This document shows, in pieces, positions 8,846 through 19,294 of a stretch of DNA of 35,727 nucleotides. The DNA lies in NCBI GenBank assembly GCA_947379895.1, contig CANCPA010000024.1:1-35727 (forward strand), in the 5' to 3' direction. Numbering within the stretch: position 1 is the first letter of the stretch; the number at the start of each line of letters is the position of its first letter. The notes under the pieces were generated by a model. The model had not been told where the DNA came from. It searched no databases and saw nothing but the letters and a program-made list of their open reading frames with translations. This stretch comes from Chitinophagaceae bacterium. Lineage in GTDB: Bacteria; Bacteroidota; Bacteroidia; Chitinophagales; Chitinophagaceae. The translations under genes and the position numbers were made by a program.

Positions 8846-9295
8846 CAGTGGCGAAACTAAGGGTTTATATTGATAGTACATGAATAAAAAAAAGAAATTA
8901 AATAATAGTATTCTTGTAGTTAGAATCTAATAATATTAAGGTATTCAGTTTTGTTGTTTTTTGGTATAATCATATTGAATTTTTACTAATCAAGCTCAAA
9001 ATCTTGTGCTGAAAAGTTTGTCATCAGCAATTAAACCTTTTATGTGTTATTTCTATTAGCCTTACTCTTTTATTAATATACTCAAAGTGTGATAGTTTGC
9101 TAAAAATGAAATCCTGCAATCTTTTAGTATCAAGGTTTTTCTTTGTACCTCTAGGATGAGTGGTTCATCTTAATCAATCTATATCATTTAATTATTGGAA
9201 TAAAAGTCCTACTTATCATTTGGAATATGGCATGAAAGCATCTGTTGATAAGTATAGAGTAATCTTATTGAAAGTAGAGGAAAAAAATAAGTAAA
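8846..9295. other. Gene-free stretch before the second beta-helix gene
   Basis: This AT-rich sequence has no trustworthy frame, hairpin or repeat. The promoter of the 9296 gene must lie here or further upstream, but no clear TAnnTTTG box was found. Confidence 0.4.
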
Positions 9296-12200
9296 ATGAA
9301 GATGGATAGCTGCATTTACAATTTTCGAGTAATTCGAGTATTTTATTTAATACTGTTTTTGGGTTCATTTGTATTTTCTACAGCAAAGGGTCAAAGAACA
9401 TTTTATGTAGATGCAGCTAAAGGCAGCGATATAAATAATGGACTTTCTGTAAGCACTGCTTTCAAAACAATTGCTAAGGCGCAAGCAGTTGTAAGGACGA
9501 TTAATACCAATATGAATGCTGATATTACTGTATATCTAAGAGGTGGTGACCATGTTTTAAGTAGTACTTTAACGATGGATGATAGGGATGCAGGCACGAA
9601 TGGATTTATGGTTATTTATAGTGCCTTTCCCAATGAAACTCCAATTATTCGTGGCGATAAAAAAATTACTGGTTGGACATTGTTTGATAGTTTGAACAAT
9701 ATTTATAAAGCATCTTCAGGAGTAGCCATTCAATCAAGACAATTATTTGTTGACGGTAGAAGGGCAACTAGAGCGAGAAGATTCGATACCCTTCAAAATA
9801 TCGCTTTTGATTCGGCTAATGGGCACACAACCTCAGATTTATCCATTGTGAATTGGAAGAATGCTAGCGATATTGAAATGGTTTATAAGGCTAGTTGGAC
9901 AAATCCTCGATGTGGAATTAATAATATTTCTGTTGTAGGAAATTTAGCTAAGCTTACAATGAAACAACCTGGATGGAAATATTGTACTAATAAAGGGCTG
10001 ACATCAGTAGGGGGAGGTTTCACAAGTTCACCTTGGTATATTGAAAATGCTTACGAGTTTTTGGATAGCAGTGGTGAATGGTATCTCGATAGGACAGGGG
10101 CAATTAGTGGTTCTGCGTATAATTTCTTTTACAAACCATTTCTAGGGGAAGAAATGAAAAGTGTTGATGTTTCGGTTCCTGTTTTGGAAAAGTTAGTCGT
10201 TTTACAGGGCAGGGATATTTCACGACCAATTCATCATATCAAATTTTCTGGAATTACTTTTCAATACACTACTTGGCTTTTGCCAAGTGGAAACAATGGC
10301 TTGTCGGATGCACAAAACAATATATTACGTTGGTCAGGTAAAGGGGAACGAATTATTGATGGTGCAGCAATCGTACTTGGATTTGCAAAATCTATTTTAG
10401 TAGAGGGTTGTAAGTTTACGCATTTAGGGGGTATGGGAGTTGAAATGTATTCAGGATGTCAAGATAATAAGATTGAGGGATGCTCGTTTTCTGATATTTC
10501 GGCAAATGCCATACAGGTAGGCGATGTATATGGCGCCTACAATGATACCTCTTATGTTGCCTTTAGAGAACCTTTTGATGCACGATTAATCTTGAAAAAT
10601 AATGACATTGTCAATAATTATATTACCGATTGTGGGGTAGAATATAGGTCGTCATGTGCGATAGCCGCTACGTTTCCCCAAAATATGAATATACTGCACA
10701 ACGAAATTGCGAATATGCCTTATTCGGGTATTCATATTGGGTGGGGGCAGGAATCTGTTGGCATTAATTCTTCTGCAAGAAATACGATGATTCGAGGGAA
10801 TTATATACACAATATGGTGGCACAGTTGGACGATGCAGCTGGTTTATATACCTGCGGTCCACAAGATACGCTTAAAAACTTATCGTTTATTGATAGTAAT
10901 TACCAAGTTGGTTCTCATGATAATGGACTCTATTTTGATGGTGGTTCTTGTTGGTGGAGTGCAAATAATAATGTTTTTGATGATATTACGACAGTGAATA
11001 TTAATATTTCCTCCCCAAATGGAAAAGCTAATCCACAAAAGCACGACATTACGGTAGCTAACACCTATGCTACTACAAATCAGTATTGGAATTATGGTAC
11101 AAGAACAAAAGTTGCAGCAATGAATGTTGTTGCAAACGGCAATTGGAATACGACTGCAAAGTATATAATTGATAACGCAGGTCTTCAATCGGATTATATT
11201 GATATTAGAGGAACTGTTTATCTTGATGAAAATTTTAATGATGATACATTAGAGAAAGTACCTGCTAATTGGGGTATTGTAAAGGATGGTGGAACTATCA
11301 GTATAAAAGATTCTGCAAGCAGTGGAGATAGGGTTATGACGTTTTCAAAAATCAGTAATGGTAAAAATCTGATGGCTTCAAAGTCAATCAAGCCTGTAAG
11401 TGGGAAAGTAATAATATATCAAAAGTTATTAACCAATGCAAATTCGGGGTATAAAACTTTACCTGATATAACAGATAGAAATGGAATTATCGCTGCTAGT
11501 TTGGTTATGAAAGATGGGAACATTCAGCTTTACAAAGGCAATAATACTTATTTAACGATACAACCATTTGTAAATAATCGGTGGTATTTAGTAAAAATGA
11601 TACTCAATACAGAAACTAATAAGCTAGACGTTTTTGTTGATGGGTTATTAAAAGTCTATCAGGATAATTTTAGAAATGTAGTTTCAGAGATAGCACAATT
11701 AAAGTATAGTATTAATGCATCAGATAGTGTCGGATTTGCAAGTATTGATAACATTAAAGTTATTGCAGACCGAAATTTTATTAACGAAGATTATAGTGGT
11801 TCAAAAATTGGAGTAGAACCTTTAGGATGGGCAGCGATTGATACTGCCGAAACAATTGTAGTGGATACTTTGACAGGAAATAATAATCGTATTCTACGGA
11901 TAACAAAAACTGCTGTAAATAGAAATGTTTTGAGTAGCAAGACTGTAAATCCAATTTTCGGAAAAATAGTGGCGACTTGCAAAGTGATGGTGCCAACTAT
12001 TACGGGGCAAAAGAATCTTCTTCAACTGTATAATCGCTATTCTAGTCTTGCAGTTGGCGTACTTTTCAAAGACGGTAATTTGCAGACATTTAATGGGAGT
12101 AGCAATGTAACAATTCATACATTTAAAGCGAATATTTGGTATAAACTGAAATTGGTGTTGAATACAGAAACGGATAAGTATGAGGTATATGTAAATGATA

Positions 12201-12904
12201 CCCTGAAAAAATCAGCCCTAAGTTTTCGGAATAAAATTGCCGAGGTTAGCAAGATGGAGTTTGGTATTTTGACTGGATTTGTCGGTACATTATTTATTGA
12301 TGATGTACAGTTATTTAATACTCCGTCACTTACTGAAAATACACTTCCTGTAAAATTGGTTTCTTTTGTAGCAAAACCAATGAACGAAAACAAAGAAGTT
12401 GCTATCAATTGGATAACTGCATCTGCTGTTAAAAATAATTGTTTCGTTGTAGAACATTCAACTAATAGTATTGACTTTACCATGTTAGATTCAATATGTT
12501 CAAATTCATATTCCTCAAGTTATTCAACTGTTGATAGATTTCCTAATGATGGAATCAATTATTATCGCTTAAAACAGATGGATGAGGATGGCACTATCAC
12601 TTATTCTGAATGTATATCTGTGAATTTAGGGATGAAATTAAAAGATAATTTAGTAATATTTCCAAATCCTGCAAAAGGCATGATTCATTTAAATATCAAG
12701 TCAACAATAAATCAAAAAGCAAGAATCCTTATTTATGATAATAATGGAAGGATAGTCCAAAATAGTCAAGTTGGGGTACTTACAGGAAAAGGTCAGTATG
12801 GAGTTCAAATTGCCAATTTATCAAAGGGAACTTACTATGTTACCATTCTTTTAGACAAGGATAATTTAAAATATTCAGGAACTTTTGAAAAGTTAGGGGA
12901 TTAG
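9296..12904 (+). CDS. Secreted right-handed beta-helix protein with Fn3-like and type IX sorting domains
   Basis: This 1202-residue paralogue of the 1163-4444 protein has the same order. It begins with a signal peptide (cleavage near AKGQ) and a DUF1565-like beta-helix entry (TFYVDAAKGSDINNG), with the helix running to about residue 640. Two ~187-residue beta-sandwich repeats follow (about 641-827 and 828-1015). It then has a domain its paralogue lacks, an Fn3-like module starting PVKLVSFVAKP and containing YYRLKQMDEDG, and finally a Por tail (IFPNPAKG, KGTYYVTI). It is probably exported and surface-attached or released by the type IX system, with a role in binding or cleaving a polysaccharide. 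Two in-frame ATGs (9296, 9302) are possible starts. Substrate and activity cannot be read from the sequence. Confidence 0.87.
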   Translation: MKMDSCIYNFRVIRVFYLILFLGSFVFSTAKGQRTFYVDAAKGSDINNGLSVSTAFKTIAKAQAVVRTINTNMNADITVYLRGGDHVLSSTLTMDDRDAGTNGFMVIYSAFPNETPIIRGDKKITGWTLFDSLNNIYKASSGVAIQSRQLFVDGRRATRARRFDTLQNIAFDSANGHTTSDLSIVNWKNASDIEMVYKASWTNPRCGINNISVVGNLAKLTMKQPGWKYCTNKGLTSVGGGFTSSPWYIENAYEFLDSSGEWYLDRTGAISGSAYNFFYKPFLGEEMKSVDVSVPVLEKLVVLQGRDISRPIHHIKFSGITFQYTTWLLPSGNNGLSDAQNNILRWSGKGERIIDGAAIVLGFAKSILVEGCKFTHLGGMGVEMYSGCQDNKIEGCSFSDISANAIQVGDVYGAYNDTSYVAFREPFDARLILKNNDIVNNYITDCGVEYRSSCAIAATFPQNMNILHNEIANMPYSGIHIGWGQESVGINSSARNTMIRGNYIHNMVAQLDDAAGLYTCGPQDTLKNLSFIDSNYQVGSHDNGLYFDGGSCWWSANNNVFDDITTVNINISSPNGKANPQKHDITVANTYATTNQYWNYGTRTKVAAMNVVANGNWNTTAKYIIDNAGLQSDYIDIRGTVYLDENFNDDTLEKVPANWGIVKDGGTISIKDSASSGDRVMTFSKISNGKNLMASKSIKPVSGKVIIYQKLLTNANSGYKTLPDITDRNGIIAASLVMKDGNIQLYKGNNTYLTIQPFVNNRWYLVKMILNTETNKLDVFVDGLLKVYQDNFRNVVSEIAQLKYSINASDSVGFASIDNIKVIADRNFINEDYSGSKIGVEPLGWAAIDTAETIVVDTLTGNNNRILRITKTAVNRNVLSSKTVNPIFGKIVATCKVMVPTITGQKNLLQLYNRYSSLAVGVLFKDGNLQTFNGSSNVTIHTFKANIWYKLKLVLNTETDKYEVYVNDTLKKSALSFRNKIAEVSKMEFGILTGFVGTLFIDDVQLFNTPSLTENTLPVKLVSFVAKPMNENKEVAINWITASAVKNNCFVVEHSTNSIDFTMLDSICSNSYSSSYSTVDRFPNDGINYYRLKQMDEDGTITYSECISVNLGMKLKDNLVIFPNPAKGMIHLNIKSTINQKARILIYDNNGRIVQNSQVGVLTGKGQYGVQIANLSKGTYYVTILLDKDNLKYSGTFEKLGD

Positions 12905-13090
12905 AAATGATTGAGTATTTTTTTGTAGAGTCTTGTTGAATCTAAATAATAGGCCATTCTTGATTTTTGAAGATTCTTTCGGAGTTTTTTAAATAAACTG
13001 CGAAATTTGAGTAGGTGCATAGTTAGTTTTTATTCAGTAGATAATAAATTATCTCTTGTTCTGTTTAATCATTTCTGTAAAATTATAGCT

Positions 13091-13311
13091 CATTTCTCAA
13101 AGTTCGAACCTCTTTTCTTGAAGTGCTATCCATTTTTCTCGAACTTCCAACTCCATTTCTTTAAGTACTACATGCTTTGAGTGAACTCCTATAGTCATTT
13201 CTTAAACTCCCAATCATTTTTCTCAAACTTTCAACCTCATTTCTTTAAGTGCTAACCCCATTTCTCTAGGGTCGAACTCCATTTCTCTAGGGTCGAACTC
13301 CATTTCAATTC
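13091..13311. repeat. 21-nt period degenerate tandem array 3
   Basis: Ten units in perfect 21-nt register begin at 13091, 13112, 13133, 13154 and on to 13280, followed by a partial unit at 13301. The consensus is near catttctttaagtgctaac, and the last two full units are identical. The minus strand gives seven-residue units such as EMELEVR, EKWIALQ, EMGLALK and EMEFDPR, interrupted by stops. It lies upstream of carB. Confidence 0.9.
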
Positions 13312-13404
13312 AGTTTGTTTACGTAAAATTTATAAATATTTTGTTTCAAAACTTTTTCTTTTAGTTAGTTGAAAATTTTAATCTCTTCTTATGTCTCTGA
13401 CACT

Positions 13405-13412
13405 TACATTTG
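13405..13412 (+). promoter_or_regulatory. Bacteroidota -7 box for carB
   Basis: TACATTTG matches the TAnnTTTG consensus of the primary sigma factor in this phylum. It lies 23 bases before the carB ATG, giving a short leader. No good TTG -33 element is seen at the usual spacing. Confidence 0.55.
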
Positions 13413-13435
13413 CGCGATTTTATTTTTAAGATATT

Positions 13436-15082
13436 ATGCCTAAAGACAATTCAATTAAGTCAGTACTTATTATTGGTTCAGGTCCAATTATCATTGGACA
13501 AGCGTGTGAATTTGATTATTCTGGTACTCAGGCTGCCCGTAGTTTGCGTGAAGAAGGAATAGAAGTGATACTCATTAATAGTAATCCCGCTACTATTATG
13601 ACGGATCCTATGATGGCCGATCGGGTTTACCTACTCCCTCTGAATACAGAAAGTATTGAAAAGATACTGCAGGAAAATAAGATTGATGCAGTATTGCCAA
13701 CTATGGGGGGACAAACTGCTCTGAATCTTTGTAAAGAAGCAGAAGAGCAAGGTATTTGGGAGCGTTACGGGTGTAAATTGATAGGAGTAGATGTTGCTGC
13801 AATTGATACAGCTGAAGATAGGGAGAAATTTCGTCAATTAATGGTTAAGATTGGTGTAGCTGTAGCACCTAGTCATGTGGCAAATAGTTTTTTGGAGGGA
13901 AAAGAGTTTGCACAAAAAATTGGATTCCCATTAGTTATTCGTCCTTCATTTACACTTGGTGGTACAGGTGGGGGATTTGTACATAACAAAGAAGAGTTAG
14001 ATGCTGCACTTGAAAGGGGCTTGAAAGCGAGTCCAATTCACGAAGTATTAGTGGAAAAGGCAGTATTAGGCTGGAAAGAATATGAATTGGAATTATTGAG
14101 GGATAAAAATGATAATGTGGTTATCATTTGTACGGTAGAAAATTTGGATCCAATGGGTGTTCATACAGGAGATAGTATTACTGTTGCTCCTGCAATGACG
14201 CTTAGTGATACTGCATTTCAGGATATGCGAAACAAGGCAATGTTAATGATGCGTAGTCTTGGCAATTTTCAAGGTGGTTGTAATGTTCAGTTTGCATTAA
14301 ATCCTGAAACAGAAGAATTGATTGCTGTAGAAATTAATCCTCGGGTTAGTCGTTCTTCTGCATTAGCAAGTAAGGCAACAGGGTATCCAATTGCCAAAAT
14401 TGCCGCTAAATTAGCAATAGGGTATTCTTTAGATGAATTGAAGAATCAGATTACTCAAACTACTTCTGCCTATTTTGAACCTGCATTAGATTATGTAATC
14501 GTAAAAATTCCTCGATGGAATTTTGATAAGTTTAAAGGTGCTAATGATACACTCGGATTACAAATGAAGAGTGTAGGTGAAGTAATGGCAATTGGAAGAA
14601 GTTTTAATGAAGCACTTCAAAAGGCTTGTGTAAGCTTGGAAAATGATGCATTAGGATTGGGCTATTACGGTAAGAGTATGATGAAGAGTGCCGAAATAGT
14701 TGAATATATCAAGACTCCAAAGTGGGATAGGATTTTCAGAATTAAAGATGCCTTGATGCAAGGTTCAACTATTAAAAGTATTGCACAAGCAACAGGAATA
14801 GATCGTTGGTTTTTATATCAAATACAAAAACTTTGTGTCATTGAAAAAGAAATAGGATTGTATCGTTTAGATACTCTTCCTGAAGATTTATTGAAAGATG
14901 CTAAGAAGAATGGGTTTAGTGATGCACAGATTGCAAAGATTCTTCAAGGAAATTATAGTGACGAGCAGGTGTATGAAAAGCGAAAGAGTCTTGGCATTAC
15001 AAGGGTATATAAAATGGTAGATACTTGTAGTGCAGAATTTGAAGCAAAAACGCCTTATTTCTACAGTACTTTTGAAAATTAG
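13436..15082 (+). CDS. carB: Carbamoyl-phosphate synthase large chain, N-terminal half only
   Basis: The product makes carboxyphosphate, the first step of carbamoyl phosphate synthesis for pyrimidines and arginine. The 548 residues cover the pre-ATP-grasp region ([19 protein letters not shown]), the first ATP-grasp domain ([27 protein letters not shown]) and the oligomerisation domain, and stop at [10 protein letters not shown]. That point corresponds to the junction between the two halves of normal ~1070-residue CarB. The second ATP-grasp and the allosteric domain are missing, and nothing homologous follows the stop. Split CarB is known in some prokaryotes, so the other half is probably encoded elsewhere. 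carA is not in the window. Confidence 0.93.
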   Translation: MPKDNSIKSVLIIGSGPIIIGQACEFDYSGTQAARSLREEGIEVILINSNPATIMTDPMMADRVYLLPLNTESIEKILQENKIDAVLPTMGGQTALNLCKEAEEQGIWERYGCKLIGVDVAAIDTAEDREKFRQLMVKIGVAVAPSHVANSFLEGKEFAQKIGFPLVIRPSFTLGGTGGGFVHNKEELDAALERGLKASPIHEVLVEKAVLGWKEYELELLRDKNDNVVIICTVENLDPMGVHTGDSITVAPAMTLSDTAFQDMRNKAMLMMRSLGNFQGGCNVQFALNPETEELIAVEINPRVSRSSALASKATGYPIAKIAAKLAIGYSLDELKNQITQTTSAYFEPALDYVIVKIPRWNFDKFKGANDTLGLQMKSVGEVMAIGRSFNEALQKACVSLENDALGLGYYGKSMMKSAEIVEYIKTPKWDRIFRIKDALMQGSTIKSIAQATGIDRWFLYQIQKLCVIEKEIGLYRLDTLPEDLLKDAKKNGFSDAQIAKILQGNYSDEQVYEKRKSLGITRVYKMVDTCSAEFEAKTPYFYSTFEN

Positions 15083-15273
15083 GAGTAATTATCGAGAGAA
15101 TATTGCATTTTTATACTTTTTTTTAATGAAAATGAAAAATTAATTATTTTTTTTTCATTTTGTTAAAAAAAAATTGAATGGAATAATATTTATTACTTAA
15201 CATTGCATCCTGAAAAGATATTTTTTAGGGTTGCTTTGTCGCCAAAGTATAACGTTCCTTATAACATAACATT

Positions 15274-15534
15274 ATGAAAAAGGTTTCAACATTTGTAAAG
15301 CTTGTAGGCTTTGTATTATTAATGACTGTTTGTGTGCATTCTACAGTAAATGCTCAAACACCTGCTGACGATCCAGGAATTGGTGGCCCAGGTACAAGCG
15401 ATTCACCTCCTTCTGGAGATGGTTCTCCAATTGTACCTTTTGATGGTGAAATGAACCTGCTTTTAGTAGCTTCAGGCATTGCTTTTGCATCAATGAATTA
15501 CAAAAAGAAGGCATTCGCTTTCGTGAAAAATTAA
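15274..15534 (+). CDS. Small exported protein with C-terminal sorting-type tail
   Basis: This 86-residue protein begins with a signal peptide (cleavage after VNAQ). A Gly/Pro/Asp/Ser-rich linker follows, then VPFDGEMNLLLVASGIAFA and a basic end (NYKKKAFAFVKN). That order of a short P-[hydrophobic]-D-G motif, a membrane helix and lysines is the layout of C-terminal sorting signals in Bacteroidota that resemble PEP-CTERM (the PID-CTERM type, named from memory). The precursor is probably cleaved and anchored at the envelope. Role unknown. It stands alone with a terminator right behind it. Confidence 0.75.
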   Translation: MKKVSTFVKLVGFVLLMTVCVHSTVNAQTPADDPGIGGPGTSDSPPSGDGSPIVPFDGEMNLLLVASGIAFASMNYKKKAFAFVKN

Positions 15535-15579
15535 ATTTAGCTGATAAAATACTGCATTGGTATTTAATAAAAATACATA

Positions 15580-15627
15580 AGTCTCTCAACAATTAACTTT
15601 CTTTAGTTTTGTTGAGAGGCTTTTTAT
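15580..15627 (+). terminator. Intrinsic terminator after the small exported protein gene
   Basis: The arms tctctcaacaa and ttgttgagaggc form a ~10-bp stem with a 15-nt loop and a run of T at 15621-15626. It lies 50 bases beyond the stop codon at 15534. Confidence 0.85.
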
Positions 15628-15929
15628 TTACGAAAAGCCCGTTTTTTAAATTTAAAATTAATTGCTGTAATTGTCTAGACTTTTGTAATAAAGACAATAA
15701 GGGTTTTGTCAAAGAATTATAAGGGATAGAATTTAATTTTTATACCCCCGTGTTTATTATCATGACTATTTAAACTGTAAAAATATCAACTTGTATTATT
15801 GAGTTGCACCAATTTCCCTATATTTATTGCCGATAAACAACTTCTTTGAACAGATTAATAAGCATTTTTGTTATATATAATTTATTATGATAACATAATT
15901 GGCTTATTGCTGAACACTTAATTTTTGAT
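15628..15929. other. Gene-free stretch before the GH63 gene
   Basis: No open frame is supported. A possible promoter ends the stretch: TTG at 15899-15901 and TAATTTTTG at 15919-15927, just before the ATG. It is a poor match in spacing, so the call is weak. Confidence 0.35.
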
Positions 15930-18590
15930 ATGACTGCAGAACATCAGCGCCTTTCCGTAAATGAACGTAAACAAATTCCACTAGAACAATGGGGCCCTTA
16001 TCTTAGTGAACGACAATGGGGTACTGTAAGGGAAGATTATGGTCCTCATGGGGATGCATGGAATTATTTTCCTCATGACCATGCTCCTAGTAGAGTTTAT
16101 CGTTGGGGAGAAGATGGATTAGCTGGTATATCAGATTATTTTCAAAATCTATGTTTTGCCATTGCCCTTTGGAATGGAAAAGACCCTATTCTAAAAGAAC
16201 GTCTTTTTGGATTAGGTAATAATGAAGGAAATCATGGTGAAGATGTGAAAGAACTCTATTATTATCTAGATAATGTTCCTACTCATTACTATATGGAATA
16301 TCTATATAAATATCCTCAACAAGCATTTCCCTACAAAAAATTGGTTGATGAAAATAAAGGCAGGAATAAGCAACAGCCTGAATATGAGCTTTTGGATACG
16401 GGAGTATTTGATAATAATGAATATTTTGATATTAAAATAACTTATGCAAAGCAAGGTCCTCAGGATATCTTCATAAAAATTGATATAACAAACAAATATG
16501 ATAAAGCCGCTCCAATTACAGTATTGCCAACATTGTGGTTTTATAACCGTTGGAAAAATGGTAGCGACGAAAAGAAAGGATCGATAGTATCAAATGGCAA
16601 GACATGTGTGAAAGCAGAACAGGAACGATTAGGAAGCTATTACTTTTATTATCAAAAGGCAGATGACGCATTGTTTACTGATAATGAAACCAATAAACTA
16701 AAAATAATGGGTGTCCCTAATGAGACCCCTTTTGTAAAAGATGCTTTTCATAATGCGGTGATTAAAGGTGAACATGTAAAAGAACTACGAGAAAGAAAAG
16801 TAGGAAGTAAATTTTCTCCTGTATATAAACTAACAATAAATGGGGGAGACACAAAATCTATCTATTGCAGGTTGTGCAGTAAACCACATGACTACGCTTT
16901 TGGAGCAGGATTTGAAAAGGTTTTTACAGAGAGAAAGCAACAGGCCGACGATTTTTATGCATCCCTATTACATCCAGATACTCACCCGGATTTATTGAAA
17001 ATGCAACGTCAAGCTTTTGCTGGATTATTATGGAGCAAGCAGTATTATCATTACGATGTTGAACGTTGGTTAAGTACAAGCGACGGTTTGACTCCCGTAA
17101 ATGATGGCAAAAAGAATGGACGGAATAGTGATTGGAAACATCTGAAAAATCAAGATATCATCCTAATGCCTGATAAATGGGAATATCCTTGGTATGCGGC
17201 TTGGGATTTGGCGTTTCATTGTATTCCAATGGCAATGATAGATGTGACTTTTGCCAAGCATCAATTAATACTCATCATGAGGGAATGGTATATGAAACCT
17301 GATGGTCAATTGCCAGCTTATGAATGGAACTTTGGCGATGTGAACCCGCCTGTACATGCTTGGGCAGCCTTACAGGTATATAAAATTGAAAAGGAAGCCA
17401 CTGGAAAAGGGGATATTACCTTCTTGAAACGAATCTTTCAAAAATTAATCATCAATTTTACTTGGTGGATTAATCGTAAGGATGAAAATGGAAACAACAT
17501 CTTTCAAGGTGGGTTTCTTGGGTTGGATAACATTGGCGTACTAGATAGAAGCTATGGTATTGCTGCCCACATGCATCTTGAACAAGCAGATGGAACAAGT
17601 TGGATGGGTAAATATGCCTTGAATATGATGGATATGGCCATTGAAATTGCGGTTAACGATATTTCATTTGAGGACACTGCTACGAAATTCTTTGAGCATT
17701 TTGTTTTAATTGCGGAAGCAATGAATGAACATATTCTTTGGAATAAGGAAGATCAGTTTTTTTATGATACCCTAAGCATTAAAGGAGGCGAAACAATTCC
17801 TCTTAAGACACAATCAATAGTAGGATTGATTCCACTACTTGCAGTATCAGTTGTAGAAAAGAGCACTTTGGATAAATTAGCCGATTTCAAACGAAGAATA
17901 ACATGGTTTGAAAACTACAGAAAGAAAAACAATCGCTTTTGGCCAAATGAGGAAAGTAGCGACAATGATAAGATATTACTATCGCTTGTGCCAAGAGATA
18001 GATTGATTGCATTATTAAAACGGATGTTGAATGAAGAGGAATTCTTATCAGAAGGGGGAATTCGTGCTTTATCAAAATATCATGAGAAGAATCCTTATTC
18101 TATTACACTCGATGATAGATTGTACACGATTTGCTACGATCCGGGCGATTCGACTTCCGACTTATTTGGAGGTAATTCTAATTGGAGAGGGCCTGTGTGG
18201 ATTCCTATTAATTATCTTTTGATTCGCTCAATACGGAAGTACGCAAGTTATTATCAAGATTCGTTGTTGGTAGAATGTCCTACTGGTTCGGGCAATATGA
18301 TGAATTTGGAACAAGTTGCTGATGAATTGACTAACAGAGTAATTAGCCTATTTCAAAAAGATGAAAACGGAAATCGTCGGTCAAATGCAGAATACAATCC
18401 TTTCTATAATCAACCCGGCAATGAAGACCTTGTCTTATTTTTCGAATACTTCCATGGGGATAGTGGAAAAGGGTTAGGCGCAAGTCATCAAACAGGTTGG
18501 ACAGCAGTAGTGGCAGATTTAATAAATCAAATGAATAGGAAGAAACCTAAGCCTGAGAAGGCAACAGTTGCAAATGATGAGGAAGAGTGA
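15930..18590 (+). CDS. GH63 family glucosidase (MGH1-like)
   Basis: This 886-residue protein resembles bacterial GH63/GH15-type glucosidases, with an N-terminal beta-rich domain and a C-terminal (alpha/alpha)6 barrel. Motifs: WGPYLSERQWGTVREDY near the start, PWYAAWDLAFHC (Asp about residue 426, a likely catalytic acid), GGFLGLDNIGVLDRS, and a barrel end with NSNWRGPVWIPINYLLIRS. It hydrolyses alpha-linked glucosides or related glycosides such as mannosylglycerate; the exact substrate is not predictable. There is no signal peptide, so it is cytoplasmic and may take up storage or compatible-solute sugars. The 886 residues match the length of full family members. It stands alone on the plus strand. 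Confidence 0.9.
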   Translation: MTAEHQRLSVNERKQIPLEQWGPYLSERQWGTVREDYGPHGDAWNYFPHDHAPSRVYRWGEDGLAGISDYFQNLCFAIALWNGKDPILKERLFGLGNNEGNHGEDVKELYYYLDNVPTHYYMEYLYKYPQQAFPYKKLVDENKGRNKQQPEYELLDTGVFDNNEYFDIKITYAKQGPQDIFIKIDITNKYDKAAPITVLPTLWFYNRWKNGSDEKKGSIVSNGKTCVKAEQERLGSYYFYYQKADDALFTDNETNKLKIMGVPNETPFVKDAFHNAVIKGEHVKELRERKVGSKFSPVYKLTINGGDTKSIYCRLCSKPHDYAFGAGFEKVFTERKQQADDFYASLLHPDTHPDLLKMQRQAFAGLLWSKQYYHYDVERWLSTSDGLTPVNDGKKNGRNSDWKHLKNQDIILMPDKWEYPWYAAWDLAFHCIPMAMIDVTFAKHQLILIMREWYMKPDGQLPAYEWNFGDVNPPVHAWAALQVYKIEKEATGKGDITFLKRIFQKLIINFTWWINRKDENGNNIFQGGFLGLDNIGVLDRSYGIAAHMHLEQADGTSWMGKYALNMMDMAIEIAVNDISFEDTATKFFEHFVLIAEAMNEHILWNKEDQFFYDTLSIKGGETIPLKTQSIVGLIPLLAVSVVEKSTLDKLADFKRRITWFENYRKKNNRFWPNEESSDNDKILLSLVPRDRLIALLKRMLNEEEFLSEGGIRALSKYHEKNPYSITLDDRLYTICYDPGDSTSDLFGGNSNWRGPVWIPINYLLIRSIRKYASYYQDSLLVECPTGSGNMMNLEQVADELTNRVISLFQKDENGNRRSNAEYNPFYNQPGNEDLVLFFEYFHGDSGKGLGASHQTGWTAVVADLINQMNRKKPKPEKATVANDEEE

Positions 18591-18603
18591 AGAAATATGA
18601 AAT

Positions 18604-18697
18604 ATGAGTTATAAGTGATGAGTGGAATATTGAATACTAAAATCGAATTAATTTGAGATTAATTTTAAAAACTCATGACTTATCACTTATAATTCAT
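18604..18697. repeat. Inverted repeat between convergent genes
   Basis: The left part atgagttataagtgatgagt (18604-18623) and right part actcatgacttatcacttat... (18671-18697) are imperfect reverse complements around a ~47-nt middle. The words recur in the 6591-6917 repeats, so it is a dispersed element. It could also serve as a bidirectional transcription stop. Confidence 0.6.
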
Positions 18698-18704
18698 CGC
18701 TATT

Positions 18705-19286
18705 TTAAGTGATATTAAAACTCATTCTATGGTAAGAAGTGAGTCCATATTGAGCAATCGCGTTTCTGTGAATCATAGTACCATATCCCTTGTTTTTATT
18801 CCATCCATACTCTGGAAATTGTTTATGCAATTGATACATAAAGGCATCTCTGTAAGTCTTGGCTAAAATACTAGCGGCCGCTATGTTCGCATATTTTCCA
18901 TCTCCTTTTATAATACATTTATGTTGAATAAATGGATAAGGTTTAAAGCGATTGCCATCAATCAATAATAATTCAGGGCGAGTATTCAGTTGATCAACAG
19001 CAAGATGCATTGCTTTGAAGGAGGCTTGAAGTATATTTATTTGGTCTATTTCTACGTTATTTATGATACCTACTCCAAAAGAAATTGCGTGTTCTTCAAT
19101 AAAAACACGCAATTTATCTCTGTCTTTCTCTTTAACTTGTTTACTATCGTTTAATAAGGGATGGTAAAAGTCTTTTGGTAGAATAACAGCTGCAGCAAAT
19201 ACAGGACCTGCGTAACAACCTCTTCCTGCTTCATCGCATCCTGCCTCTACTAAATTTTCTTGATAAGAATTGATTAATCCTGACAT
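18705..19286 (-). CDS. rnhB: Ribonuclease HII
   Basis: This 193-residue enzyme cuts the RNA strand of RNA:DNA hybrids and removes single ribonucleotides from DNA. It has the family core: [14 protein letters not shown] with Asp18 and Glu19, LLIDGNR with the third acidic residue, and [12 protein letters not shown] with the fourth. The C-terminal part [16 protein letters not shown] is typical. Length and start ([12 protein letters not shown]) fit the family. It lies 8 bases downstream of the response regulator gene in the same direction, so it is probably co-transcribed with it. Confidence 0.96.
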   Translation of the reverse strand: MSGLINSYQENLVEAGCDEAGRGCYAGPVFAAAVILPKDFYHPLLNDSKQVKEKDRDKLRVFIEEHAISFGVGIINNVEIDQINILQASFKAMHLAVDQLNTRPELLLIDGNRFKPYPFIQHKCIIKGDGKYANIAAASILAKTYRDAFMYQLHKQFPEYGWNKNKGYGTMIHRNAIAQYGLTSYHRMSFNIT

Positions 19287-19294
19287 GTATCTAA

